NCBI RefSeq assembly: GCF_900155965.1
Contig: NZ_FTMG01000013.1
Location: forward strand, 122,003-186,002
DNA length: 64,000 nucleotides
Source of the DNA: Mucilaginibacter lappiensis
Lineage (GTDB): Bacteria; Bacteroidota; Bacteroidia; Sphingobacteriales; Sphingobacteriaceae
Direction: 5' to 3'
The notes below the pieces were generated by a model. That model was not told the DNA's origin, did no database searches, and worked only from the letters and a program-made list of their open reading frames with translations. Below are positions 9,087 to 17,428 of this stretch, in pieces. Made by a program: the position numbers and the translations under genes. How positions within the stretch are numbered: the stretch's first letter is position 1; every line of letters starts with the position of its first letter.

Positions 9087-9108
9087 ATCATCTCATTAAC
9101 AGATCAAC

Positions 9109-10689
9109 ATGAAAACTTCCATTCATAAATACTGCGCTATTTTTTTAGCTGCAATAACCATATCATCATGCACCAAGGTTGATGTGCCGGTTGAAAGCGA
9201 ATTAACCCCTGGCAATTTCCCTGTAACCCCCGCTCAGTTTATACTGGCATCTGGGGCAGCTTACGTACAATTAAGGGGCAGCTTTGCACAATCATACTGG
9301 CAAATGCAGAGCTTAAGTACCGACGAAGCCATTATGCCCGCAAGAGCAGGCGGCTGGCGCGATGGTGGCCGTTATCAGCAACTGCACTATCATAGCTGGA
9401 ATGCTGACCTACCCGAAGTTGCCGATGCCTGGAGCTGGGGATTTGGTACCATAAGTACCTGTAACCGTGTTATTGCCAGTTTTGCCACATCGCCTGATAA
9501 CGCGGCCAAAGCCACATCAATTGCCGAATTAAAAACAACCAGAGCCTTAGCACTTTTCTTTATGATGGACTTGTATGGCAATATTCCTGTAGTAACCACT
9601 TTTGGTTCTGCCGATAAGCCTTCCACCACCGCCCGTAAAGATGTATTTGCTTTTATTGAAAAAGAACTGCTTGCCGTTATTCCCAACCTAAGCCAGGTAG
9701 TTGATCAAACCACTTACGGTCGCCCAACTCAATATACCGCGTACGCCATATTGGCCAAAATGTACCTGAATGCACAGGTTTATACCGGCACATCCCGTTA
9801 TGACGATGCGGTTAAAATGTGCGACCTGATTACAGCCTCAGGTAAATTCAGTTTGGCCGACGATTATCTGAAAATGTTCTATCCAGACAATGGCCCACAG
9901 ATGAAAGAATTTATTTTCGCTATTCCTTATGACCACGCACAGGCACAGGGCGAACAATTTACCTGGTATAACCTGCACCCGGCATTACAAGCTAAATATG
10001 GTTTACTGTACCGTTTGAGCAATCCATGCAGCACGATACCATCCTATTATGCTCAGTTTAATGACCCTAATGATGTCCGTACAAGCCTTTGGCTTATTGG
10101 TAAACAGTATGATTTTGCCGGCAATCCTATCATTATTAAAACCACTAAGATTGGATTGGATGCATCCTATAAAGGTTCTGACCCTACTACCCCGGTTGAT
10201 TATCAGCTAACCTTTACCCCTGATCTGACCCTGGTTGATGTACCCACCTTTGAGGTTGGCGGCGACGAATTGGGTAAAGCCAAAGGTATCCGTAATAACA
10301 AATACTATCCGGATGTTACCGCTACAGATCGTAACCAAAGCAATGATGTGCCGGTATTCCGTTATGCCGACGTATTGCTAATGAAAGCCGAAGCCATTTT
10401 AAGAGGAGCCACCCCAACCAATGGAGATAGCCCTTTGTCACTGGTTAATCAGTTAAGGGCAAAACGTAAAGCCGCTACTTGGTCAAGCATCGACCTGCCA
10501 AACCTGTTACAGGAACGCGCCCGTGAGCTGAACTGGGAAACCTGGAGAAGAAACGACCTGATCCGTTTTGGCAAATACGAAGAGTCATGGGGGTATAAAA
10601 CCGATAAAGACGTCAACAAGCGCCTTTTCCCAATTCCTTCGTCCGAAATTATCCTGAATTCAAAACTGCAGCAAAATCCAGGTTATTAA
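9109..10689 (+). CDS. SusD/RagB-family outer-membrane lipoprotein
   Basis: A 526-residue lipoprotein with lipobox ITISSC (Cys21). It has the TPR-rich SusD fold: ALALFFMMDLYGNIPVV, YTAYAILAKMYLNAQVY, the RYADVLLMKAEAILRG helix, and the family ending in which a RNDLIRFGKYEES-type segment precedes LFPIPSSEIILN...NPGY. SusD proteins sit as a lid on SusC and capture substrate. It is immediately downstream of the SusC gene and is followed by a strong terminator, so it closes the cassette. Confidence 0.95.
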   Translation: MKTSIHKYCAIFLAAITISSCTKVDVPVESELTPGNFPVTPAQFILASGAAYVQLRGSFAQSYWQMQSLSTDEAIMPARAGGWRDGGRYQQLHYHSWNADLPEVADAWSWGFGTISTCNRVIASFATSPDNAAKATSIAELKTTRALALFFMMDLYGNIPVVTTFGSADKPSTTARKDVFAFIEKELLAVIPNLSQVVDQTTYGRPTQYTAYAILAKMYLNAQVYTGTSRYDDAVKMCDLITASGKFSLADDYLKMFYPDNGPQMKEFIFAIPYDHAQAQGEQFTWYNLHPALQAKYGLLYRLSNPCSTIPSYYAQFNDPNDVRTSLWLIGKQYDFAGNPIIIKTTKIGLDASYKGSDPTTPVDYQLTFTPDLTLVDVPTFEVGGDELGKAKGIRNNKYYPDVTATDRNQSNDVPVFRYADVLLMKAEAILRGATPTNGDSPLSLVNQLRAKRKAATWSSIDLPNLLQERARELNWETWRRNDLIRFGKYEESWGYKTDKDVNKRLFPIPSSEIILNSKLQQNPGY

Positions 10690-10713
10690 TTAGTACCCCT
10701 AAACCTTATCACG

Positions 10714-10744
10714 GCCCTTAGCTTTTAGCTAAGGGCTTTTTTTA
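10714..10744 (+). terminator. Rho-independent terminator after susD
   Basis: A perfect 10-base stem GCCCTTAGCT/AGCTAAGGGC with a 3-base loop is followed by seven T residues. It separates the SusCD cassette from the copper genes, so the latter need their own promoter. Confidence 0.92.
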
Positions 10745-10804
10745 TTGACCAAAATTTTATAAATAGCACATGTAATTTTATAAAACATATCCGTTATAAT
10801 GCTT

Positions 10805-10812
10805 TAACTTTG
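10805..10812 (+). promoter_or_regulatory. Candidate -7 box of the copper gene group
   Basis: TAACTTTG fits TAnnTTTG exactly and is 7 bases before the start codon at 10820, implying a very short leader. No TTG -33 box is apparent, so the promoter is tentative. Confidence 0.4.
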
Positions 10813-10819
10813 TTGTTAG

Positions 10820-11224
10820 ATGAAAAGAGCAGCCGTTTTAAGCATAGCAGCATTTTACCTGTTACTCACTACAGGGATGTTCGTGTGCCTGGTACATTGT
10901 ACCGGTCAAAGCTTAATGGGCAACAAAATGGCTATGCACGCCATGAACCAAAAAGCCTCCCACCATCATCATAAACATAGTACAAAAAGCGATGATTGCG
11001 ATTGCTGCAAAAGCCATGGTAACTATGTGATTAAAGAAAACATAAAACCAGCCGGTGTTGATGAACAATCACCGTTGATGGCCATTATTACCAGGCCATT
11101 TCAATCTATCCCTGCTGCAACTCATTATATCGTTTTAAATACAGTTAAGCTAAGTTATGGTAAGGCCCCACCGGGTTTATCGGGCAAAGCGATAGCTATA
11201 CAACAACGTTCTCTCCAGATCTGA
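10820..11224 (+). CDS. Small His/Cys/Met-rich exported protein, probable copper-associated (HYC_CC_PP-like)
   Basis: A 134-residue protein with an N-terminal hydrophobic segment (about 5-25) and a metal-ligand-rich middle: Met residues at MGNKMAMHAMNQ, a HHHHKH run, and a DCDCCKSH cluster. The C-terminal half has a conserved-looking APPGLSG segment. The combination of VHC, CDCC and PPGLSG resembles the small Bacteroidota family called HYC_CC_PP, often found beside copper genes. Metal binding in the periplasm is inferred from composition and from the DUF3347 protein and multicopper oxidase encoded just downstream. No enzymatic motif is seen. Confidence 0.65.
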   Translation: MKRAAVLSIAAFYLLLTTGMFVCLVHCTGQSLMGNKMAMHAMNQKASHHHHKHSTKSDDCDCCKSHGNYVIKENIKPAGVDEQSPLMAIITRPFQSIPAATHYIVLNTVKLSYGKAPPGLSGKAIAIQQRSLQI

Positions 11225-11355
11225 TCTGATAAGTAATCCCTTTTTAAAGCGGGGTAGTATAATGCCTTGCATCTTGAATTATATGGCTATAACCCTGGTC
11301 ATTTACCGGCTATAACTATCAACTAAAAATTAATTACTTTTAATCTTAAAAAATC

Positions 11356-11871
11356 ATGAGAACGTTAAAAACCTTCATTATACTTTTCACCGCATTTATC
11401 ACTTATTCAACCGCTAAAGCCCAGGATAAAACAGCTAATACCGCTGTAAACAATGTACTGAGCGCTTACCTGGATGTTAAGAATGCACTTACTGCCGATA
11501 ACAACGCCCAAACCAAGGCTAAAGCGAAAGACCTGTTAGCCGCCATTGCCGCAGTACCTATGGATAAGTTAACTGCCGATCAGCATAAACTGTGGATGAC
11601 CTACGCCGAAAAACTGGAGTTTGACAGCCGTCACATCAGCCAGAGCGATGCCATTGATCACCAGCGTGAACATTTCACCAGTTTATCTAAAAACATGTAT
11701 GAGGTAACCAAAGGACTTAAACTGAACACCAACACAGTTTATGAACAATACTGCCCTATGAAAAAGGCTACCTGGTTGAGCGAAACGAATGCCATTAAAA
11801 ACCCATACTACGGCAAGCAAATGCTGACCTGTGGTAAAACTACAGAAACGTTGGCTCCGGCTGCCAAATAA
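11356..11871 (+). CDS. DUF3347-domain periplasmic protein
   Basis: A 171-residue exported protein (signal peptide 1-22, AKAQ). Residues about 28-165 match DUF3347: helical region VNNVLSAYLDVKNALTADN, then the hallmark YEQYCPMKKATWLSE and NPYYGKQMLTCGK. The conserved Cys-Pro-Met and late Met/Cys residues are plausible copper ligands. In other Bacteroidota this domain occurs alone or fused to CusB-like efflux adaptors. It lies 15 bases upstream of the multicopper oxidase gene on the same strand, so the two are almost certainly co-transcribed. A copper-chaperone or sensing role is inferred, not proven. Confidence 0.85.
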   Translation: MRTLKTFIILFTAFITYSTAKAQDKTANTAVNNVLSAYLDVKNALTADNNAQTKAKAKDLLAAIAAVPMDKLTADQHKLWMTYAEKLEFDSRHISQSDAIDHQREHFTSLSKNMYEVTKGLKLNTNTVYEQYCPMKKATWLSETNAIKNPYYGKQMLTCGKTTETLAPAAK

Positions 11872-11886
11872 CAAACAGGCTTTTTT

Positions 11887-14217
11887 ATGAAGACTTACCT
11901 TTTAATATGGGTAAATCTGTTCCTGGCGGCTACTGCTTTCGGTCAGCATCATATGTCTATGAAAATGGATCAGGGTGCAGGCGGTAAGCGGGAGCCTTTC
12001 TATACCAAAATAGGCAACAGGGAGATTTACCATTTATATATAGGCGATACTACGGTAAATTATACCGGTAAAGCCAGGCCAGCAATGGCCATTAACGGAT
12101 CGATACCGGCACCCACCCTTACCTTTACCGAGGGTGACACCGCCGAGATATACGTACATAATAACATGATGATGGAAACATCCATCCACTGGCATGGGCT
12201 GATACTGCCTAACCGGTACGATGGGGTATCCTATCTGACTACGTCGCCGGTAAAGGCCGGTGAAACGCACCTGTACAAATTTCCGTTGGTGCAGCATGGC
12301 ACTTACTGGTATCATTCCCATACCATGACGCAGCAGCAAAGTGGGATGTATGGGGCTTTCATCATCCATGAAAAAGAACCATCGCCCATTAAAGATTATA
12401 CCTTGCTGCTGAGCGACTGGACAGATGATAATCCCGAACAGGTACAACGCCTGCTGCATAACGCTACCGATTGGTACGCTATACGTAAAGGCAGTACCCA
12501 GAACTATGCCGAAGCCATCAAAGAAGGCCAGTTTAAAACCAAGCTGACCAACGAATGGAAGCGGATGACAGCTATGGATGTAAGCGATGTTTTTTACGAC
12601 CGCTTTTTTAGCAATGGCAAACCAGAGAACACCGCTCCACAATTTAAAGCCGGCGACCAGGTAAGACTGCATGTGGTTAACGGTAGTTCGTCGACCTATT
12701 TTTGGCTCAATTATGCAGGTGGCAAGATCACCGTAGTAGCCAATGATGGCGAAGATGTAGAGCCCATAAAGGTTGACCGGATGATCATCGCCACTGCCGA
12801 AACTTATGATGTAGTGGTCACCATTCCCAAAGATGGTAGTTATGAATTTTTAGCTACGCCCGAGGATCGAACCAAATACACATCGCTTTGGCTGGGCTCA
12901 GGTACACAGCATAAAGCCACCCATCTGTCGCGCCTTAAATATTTTGAGGGCATGAAAATGATGAACGGGATGATGGACATGCAAGGCAACATGAAGGAGA
13001 TGGAGGGCATGACCATGACCAATCAGGTGATGGATATGAACACCGTGATGTATCCTGAAATAACCGGGGAAGCGAAAAAAGCCGCTGATCAAAAGAATCA
13101 AAAAGCCGACAAAATGGGTGGCATGAACATGAGCGGTAAAAAGGCTGATGATAAGGATATGGGCAATATGAATATGGATGGTATGGATATGGGCAGTAAC
13201 TCGTCCGATATTGTTACCCTAAACTATGGTATGCTACGATCAACCAAAGTCACTACGTTGCCCGAAGGGCCAACCAAACTGCTCCGGTTTGACCTTACCG
13301 GCAACATGAACCGTTACGTGTGGACGATCAACAACAAAACCGTTTCCGAATCAGACAAGATCCTGATCAAGAAGGGCGAGAATGTGCGCATCATCCTGTA
13401 TAACAACACCATGATGCGGCACCCTATGCACTTGCATGGACATTACTTTAGAGTATTGAACGGACAGGGTGATCATTCTCCCTTAAAAAATACGCTGGAT
13501 ATAATGCCGATGGAAAGGGATACCATCGAATTTAGAGCCAGTGAAAGTGGCGACTGGTTTTTTCACTGCCATATCCTTTACCACATGATGAGCGGTATGG
13601 GGCGTATATTCAGCTATGAAAATTCACCACCCAACCCGGAGATCCCCGATCCTGCCGCGGCCATCAAAAAGATATATGCCGATGACCAGCATTTTTATGC
13701 ATCGGCAAGAGTAGGATTGGAAAGTAATGGCAGCGATGGTACAGCCGCACTGGCCAGCACCCGTTGGAAGTTTACAACCCTTTGGCACCTTGGCCTGCAT
13801 GACCGTGATGGCTACGAAAGCGAAACCATGCTGGGCCGGTATTTTGGTCGTATGCAATGGCTATATGCTTATGGTGGCTTTGATTATCATTATAAGAAAG
13901 AAAATGGCGAGCCCGAGAAGAACCTGTTTGGCCAGGTAAGCAATAAGGATAACCGTAAAACCGTAGTTGCCGGATTGGCTTATACCCTGCCCATGCTGGT
14001 AGTAGCAGATGCCCGTATTGATGGTAATGGCAAGCTCAGATTTCAGTTAAGCAGGGATGATATACCGATTACCAGTCGCTTGCGTTTCACCTTTATGGGT
14101 AATACGGACAGGGAATATGCAGCCGGATTCAGGTATATTTTCACCCGCAATTTTGCGCTGTCCACTCATTATGATAGCGACATGGGTTTGGGCGGAGGCT
14201 TAACGCTTACCTATTAA
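11887..14217 (+). CDS. Multicopper oxidase (CopA-like) with a C-terminal CopB-like beta-barrel extension
   Basis: A 776-residue exported protein (signal peptide 1-19). All four copper-binding motifs of a multicopper oxidase are present: HWHG at 101, WYHSH at 141-145, HPMHLHGH at 512-519, and HCHILYHMMSGM at 560-571 with the Cys, His and axial Met of the type 1 site. Residues about 355-437 form a Met/Asp/Lys-rich insert with repeated GMNM, NMNM and GMDMG units, typical of copper-tolerance oxidases. After the oxidase fold (ends about 585) there are 190 further residues with alternating beta-strand pattern (WLYAYGGFDYHYK, LRFQLSRDD, YAAGFRYIFTRNFALSTHYD, GGGLTLTY) like the CopB outer-membrane protein. 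This suggests a fused CopA-CopB. The function would be periplasmic Cu(I) oxidation. Confidence 0.9.
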   Translation: MKTYLLIWVNLFLAATAFGQHHMSMKMDQGAGGKREPFYTKIGNREIYHLYIGDTTVNYTGKARPAMAINGSIPAPTLTFTEGDTAEIYVHNNMMMETSIHWHGLILPNRYDGVSYLTTSPVKAGETHLYKFPLVQHGTYWYHSHTMTQQQSGMYGAFIIHEKEPSPIKDYTLLLSDWTDDNPEQVQRLLHNATDWYAIRKGSTQNYAEAIKEGQFKTKLTNEWKRMTAMDVSDVFYDRFFSNGKPENTAPQFKAGDQVRLHVVNGSSSTYFWLNYAGGKITVVANDGEDVEPIKVDRMIIATAETYDVVVTIPKDGSYEFLATPEDRTKYTSLWLGSGTQHKATHLSRLKYFEGMKMMNGMMDMQGNMKEMEGMTMTNQVMDMNTVMYPEITGEAKKAADQKNQKADKMGGMNMSGKKADDKDMGNMNMDGMDMGSNSSDIVTLNYGMLRSTKVTTLPEGPTKLLRFDLTGNMNRYVWTINNKTVSESDKILIKKGENVRIILYNNTMMRHPMHLHGHYFRVLNGQGDHSPLKNTLDIMPMERDTIEFRASESGDWFFHCHILYHMMSGMGRIFSYENSPPNPEIPDPAAAIKKIYADDQHFYASARVGLESNGSDGTAALASTRWKFTTLWHLGLHDRDGYESETMLGRYFGRMQWLYAYGGFDYHYKKENGEPEKNLFGQVSNKDNRKTVVAGLAYTLPMLVVADARIDGNGKLRFQLSRDDIPITSRLRFTFMGNTDREYAAGFRYIFTRNFALSTHYDSDMGLGGGLTLTY

Positions 14218-14305
14218 AACAAAAGAGGCTGTACCATCAATCAAATTAACCAGTCTTGGTGTTGTGTTACCTATGAATTGAAATTTAGCCGATAATATTT
14301 ATGCA

Positions 14306-14414
14306 AAAAGTGGGTTTACACTTTTTTCCGAAAAAAATACATAATTTATTGATTATCAAGTATATAAATCAATATTAACCATAAAATGTGTAAACCATGT
14401 AAACCCACTTTTTT
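14306..14414. repeat. Interspersed element with inverted termini, copy 1
   Basis: AAAAAGTGGGTTTACA (about 14306-14320) is the reverse complement of the right end TGTAAACCCACTTTTT (14399-14414), around an AT-rich core. A second, diverged copy in the opposite orientation lies at 38085-38217, sharing the sequence AAGTGGGTTTACATGGTTTA in reverse complement plus parts of the core. No ORF is inside. Confidence 0.75.
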
Positions 14415-14463
14415 TAATAGAGTCAAGCCCAGATGACACATCGCTTAAGTATCTGAATAAATC

Positions 14464-14507
14464 AAAAAAAGAGGCTGATCCTGATTTATGATACAACCTC
14501 CTTTTTT
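14464..14507. terminator. Imperfect terminator hairpin between convergent genes
   Basis: AAAAAAAGAGGCTG pairs imperfectly with CAACCTCCTTTTTT across an 18-base loop. It lies 9 bases from the end of the minus-strand cytochrome gene and could terminate both strands. Confidence 0.45.
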
Positions 14508-14515
14508 CGTCCTGT

Positions 14516-15745
14516 TTATATTTTCTTTGTCTTTATAAAATCCAACACCTTTTGAGTTTCCTGCGGGTAAACCGCGATGTGGTGATTGCGTAACAGATAC
14601 GGCGCACTGGTTTTACCCTGGGAGCCTCCACCAACCATGATCACGTGCGATGATTGCTGCGGCATGTGGCAGTTGATACAATAGTTATTAATAGCTGAAC
14701 CTATTTGCGGAGCCATTTTGCAAAAATTGTGCTTGGCTTCGCTATGGCAGCTCAAACATTTCTGGGTAAACATTCCTATATTTCGTTCCTGATTAACGTG
14801 CGGATCATGACAGGTATTGCAATCCATCTTACTCATGATAAAACACTTGCTGGCAGGCAACAACGCGCTTTGGTTACCATGTACATCAGGGCTTGGATGA
14901 CTAGGATCATCAGGCAAAAATGTCATTTCCTTAAATTTCGACAAGGTATCACCCATATGAAAACTGTATGATGTACGCAAGAAACCGCCCTTTGTACCAG
15001 AGTGACAAACCGCACAGGCATCCATCTTTTGCCCTCTTGTTAAAGAAGCATAAGTGGTAATATATTTAGGTTTTTTTTCATCCGGATAAGCGGTATGATA
15101 ATTAACGTGATTAGCAGCCGGGCCATGGCATCGTTCACAATCAATACCATAAATCAACGACGTTTTATCAAACCCAACCTGCATATGCGCCTGAGGCAGA
15201 TCGCTGATATAGGACGTATGGCACTCCAGGCATTTACGCAATATAGGTCGCTGAAAATTTACACGGGTAGCATCATATCCCGGACTATTGGCCCAGCCAT
15301 GTAAAGCTGTAAAATAGGATACAGGTAATTCAAACAATTGATCATTTTTCCAATACAAATAGGTTTGGGCATTAACCAGGCCTACAGTTATCTCAAACTT
15401 TTCGGCCTCGGTTTGTTTCTTGTTCATATATCCAGCCTGGTAAAGACTATCGCCCCGTTTTTCCATAGCTACCTGCAGCCCATTACCATAATCTAATATG
15501 TTAAAACCTTTAGCAAAATTACCCTTAATATTATCGGCCGAGGCAGGCCGTGTAGTTTGAAAATGAGCGGTATGAGTGTAGGAATTATAAACATCACTAT
15601 GGCATTTAACACAACTCTCAGAACCGGCAAATAACTGCCCCCGGGGATCATTTTCCGGAGCTCCGGCGTTGTAACACTGCGTTAAAATAAAGCTTAAGGG
15701 GATAAGGGAAATTAAAACAAAAAAGAAGGTCTTTTTTTTAAGCAT
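14516..15745 (-). CDS. Seven-heme c-type cytochrome, probable lipoprotein
   Basis: A 409-residue exported protein with seven CxxCH heme-binding motifs: CVKCH (45), CLECH (172), CERCH (203), CAVCH (244), CNTCH (309), CLSCH (330) and CINCH (356). The N-terminal hydrophobic segment ends in LTQC (Cys24), a plausible lipobox. Additional His residues (HTAHF, HMQVGF, HMGDT, HNFCK) could be distal ligands. The spacing resembles the cytochrome c554/multiheme family used in periplasmic electron transfer. It is a single gene, convergent with the copper oxidase. The electron partner is not evident from the neighbourhood. Confidence 0.88.
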   Translation of the reverse strand: MLKKKTFFFVLISLIPLSFILTQCYNAGAPENDPRGQLFAGSESCVKCHSDVYNSYTHTAHFQTTRPASADNIKGNFAKGFNILDYGNGLQVAMEKRGDSLYQAGYMNKKQTEAEKFEITVGLVNAQTYLYWKNDQLFELPVSYFTALHGWANSPGYDATRVNFQRPILRKCLECHTSYISDLPQAHMQVGFDKTSLIYGIDCERCHGPAANHVNYHTAYPDEKKPKYITTYASLTRGQKMDACAVCHSGTKGGFLRTSYSFHMGDTLSKFKEMTFLPDDPSHPSPDVHGNQSALLPASKCFIMSKMDCNTCHDPHVNQERNIGMFTQKCLSCHSEAKHNFCKMAPQIGSAINNYCINCHMPQQSSHVIMVGGGSQGKTSAPYLLRNHHIAVYPQETQKVLDFIKTKKI

Positions 15746-15851
15746 GTCCTTAATTCACAAATTGGGATACAATGGTTTAAATCTGATTTTATTGGCCGGG
15801 GTACGCTTATAAAACCAACAACAATTTACCGCAATAATTATATAAAACAAA

Positions 15852-15889
15852 TAAAAAAACAAAGGGCCGCCACATCACGCGGCAGCCCT
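15852..15889 (-). terminator. Terminator of the second SusCD cassette
   Basis: Read on the minus strand, AGGGCTGCC pairs with GGCGGCCCT (one G-U pair) and is followed by a T-rich run. It begins 19 bases after the susD stop codon. Confidence 0.8.
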
Positions 15890-15907
15890 TCTATATAAGC
15901 GGTTATA

Positions 15908-17407
15908 TTAATTATAGCCTGGATTTTGTTTTACCTTGCTGCCATTAGTTGTTTCATTCAATGGGATAGGTAAAATTTCATTGAGACCTGCTTTAAAGCC
16001 CTTGAACGCTAACGCGGTAGGTGCCTGTCCCCAGCGTACCAGGTCAAACCAGCGATGACCTTCAGTAGCCAGCTCTAAACGACGCTCTATATAAATATTA
16101 TCAAGCGTAGCCGGTACAGATGGTAAACCCACACGGCTACGTACTGCATCAAGCAAAGTTTGTGCACGTGCAGTACTGCCACCACCATTCAGATCAGCTT
16201 CTGCTTCCATTAGGTAAGTATCAGCTAAACGTATCTCGATATAATCATTAGGCCAGTTAAGCTCGGTGATACCAGTTGTTACTTTATTAGCATTTATAGG
16301 TGCATATTTCTGTATAAAGTAACCGGTGTTCTGATAGCTTGGTGAATAGCTTGTTTTAGTAGCTTTGGTTAAGCTGTCGATATTTACAACAGTATAACCA
16401 TAACGGGGATCGCCTTTCATTGCGGTAGCCAATTGTGTAGTAACCGGGCTAAACCCATAACCTCCACTGTAATAAATTGGACCGGTATAGCTTCTTGGGC
16501 CAACCATTTGTACATACACGTTTGATTTAAACTGATCCCAGTTACTCCAGGTATAGCTTTGTGTACCAGAGTGTACCAATTCAAATATCGACTCACTGTT
16601 GAACTTGTTTTTGGTGCTGAATATATCACCATAATTAGGCAATAATTTATAGCTGTAGTTGGTATTTACATCATTTAACAAACGTGCAGCGTCCGACCAT
16701 TTTTTCTCATATAAGTAAACTTTACCTAAAAGGGCCTTGGCAGCGCCTTGAGATACACGACCATTCTCGGCAGGGATTATAGTTACCGGTAAGCCATCAA
16801 TAGCTGCTAAAAGGTCCTTTTCTATTTGAGCATATACAGCATCCGGCGTAGCTTGTGGCTGATCATAAACGTTAGTCAGATTTAATGTAGATAAAATCAG
16901 CGGTACGTTTTTAAATAACCGAACCAGGTCAAAATAATAGTGCGCACGCAGGAACTGGCCTTCGGCAGTATATCTTTTTAACAAATCGGCACTTAAACCC
17001 GGCACTGCAGGCAATTGCTCCAACAACACGTCGGCACGGTTTACACCCTGAAAGTTAATAGCCCAGAATTGATTTTGCGGGCCAACAGTTGGAGACAGGG
17101 TATAATTATTAATCGCCTGCCATGCAGGTACGTCTGACGAGCTACCGCCACCTGCAAAACAATCGTCCGATGCTGCATTCAATGCACCCAGTGGCGATGA
17201 ATAGGTATTATCAATACCACCTGTTTCAGTAACCAAAGGATCATAAGCGGCCACTACAGCAGTAAGCGCCTGTGCGGGATTGGCATAATAGTTAGACTGA
17301 AGAAACTGCCCTTGTGGCGTTAATTCCAGGAATGATTTTTTACAGGAAGCTAAAGCACCTACGCCCAGTAAAATTGCCCCTGTATATATAATATATTTTG
17401 ATTTCAT
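15908..17407 (-). CDS. SusD/RagB-family outer-membrane lipoprotein
   Basis: A 499-residue lipoprotein. The ATG at 17407 (MKSKYIIYTG) is preferred over an in-frame TTG two codons upstream; it gives a signal peptide with lipobox ALASC (Cys22). The SusD fold is shown by AEGQFLRAHYYFDLVRLFKNVPLI, AAKALLGKVYLYEKKW, the RLADTYLMEAEADLNGG helix and the terminal EGHRWFDLVRWGQA and EILPIPLNE...NPGYN. It follows the SusC gene after 21 bases on the minus strand and ends the cassette. The substrate is unknown. Confidence 0.94.
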   Translation of the reverse strand: MKSKYIIYTGAILLGVGALASCKKSFLELTPQGQFLQSNYYANPAQALTAVVAAYDPLVTETGGIDNTYSSPLGALNAASDDCFAGGGSSSDVPAWQAINNYTLSPTVGPQNQFWAINFQGVNRADVLLEQLPAVPGLSADLLKRYTAEGQFLRAHYYFDLVRLFKNVPLILSTLNLTNVYDQPQATPDAVYAQIEKDLLAAIDGLPVTIIPAENGRVSQGAAKALLGKVYLYEKKWSDAARLLNDVNTNYSYKLLPNYGDIFSTKNKFNSESIFELVHSGTQSYTWSNWDQFKSNVYVQMVGPRSYTGPIYYSGGYGFSPVTTQLATAMKGDPRYGYTVVNIDSLTKATKTSYSPSYQNTGYFIQKYAPINANKVTTGITELNWPNDYIEIRLADTYLMEAEADLNGGGSTARAQTLLDAVRSRVGLPSVPATLDNIYIERRLELATEGHRWFDLVRWGQAPTALAFKGFKAGLNEILPIPLNETTNGSKVKQNPGYN

Positions 17408-17428
17408 GATCAATCTTGTTATTTGTTA

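Noticed and set aside
10690..10819. Co-transcription of susD with the copper genes
   Set aside because: A strong terminator at 10714-10744 and a separate -7-like box at 10805 argue against one operon.
12034..12672. A 212-residue minus-strand ORF
   Set aside because: It lies entirely opposite the multicopper oxidase gene, whose plus-strand frame has all copper motifs; the antisense product resembles nothing.
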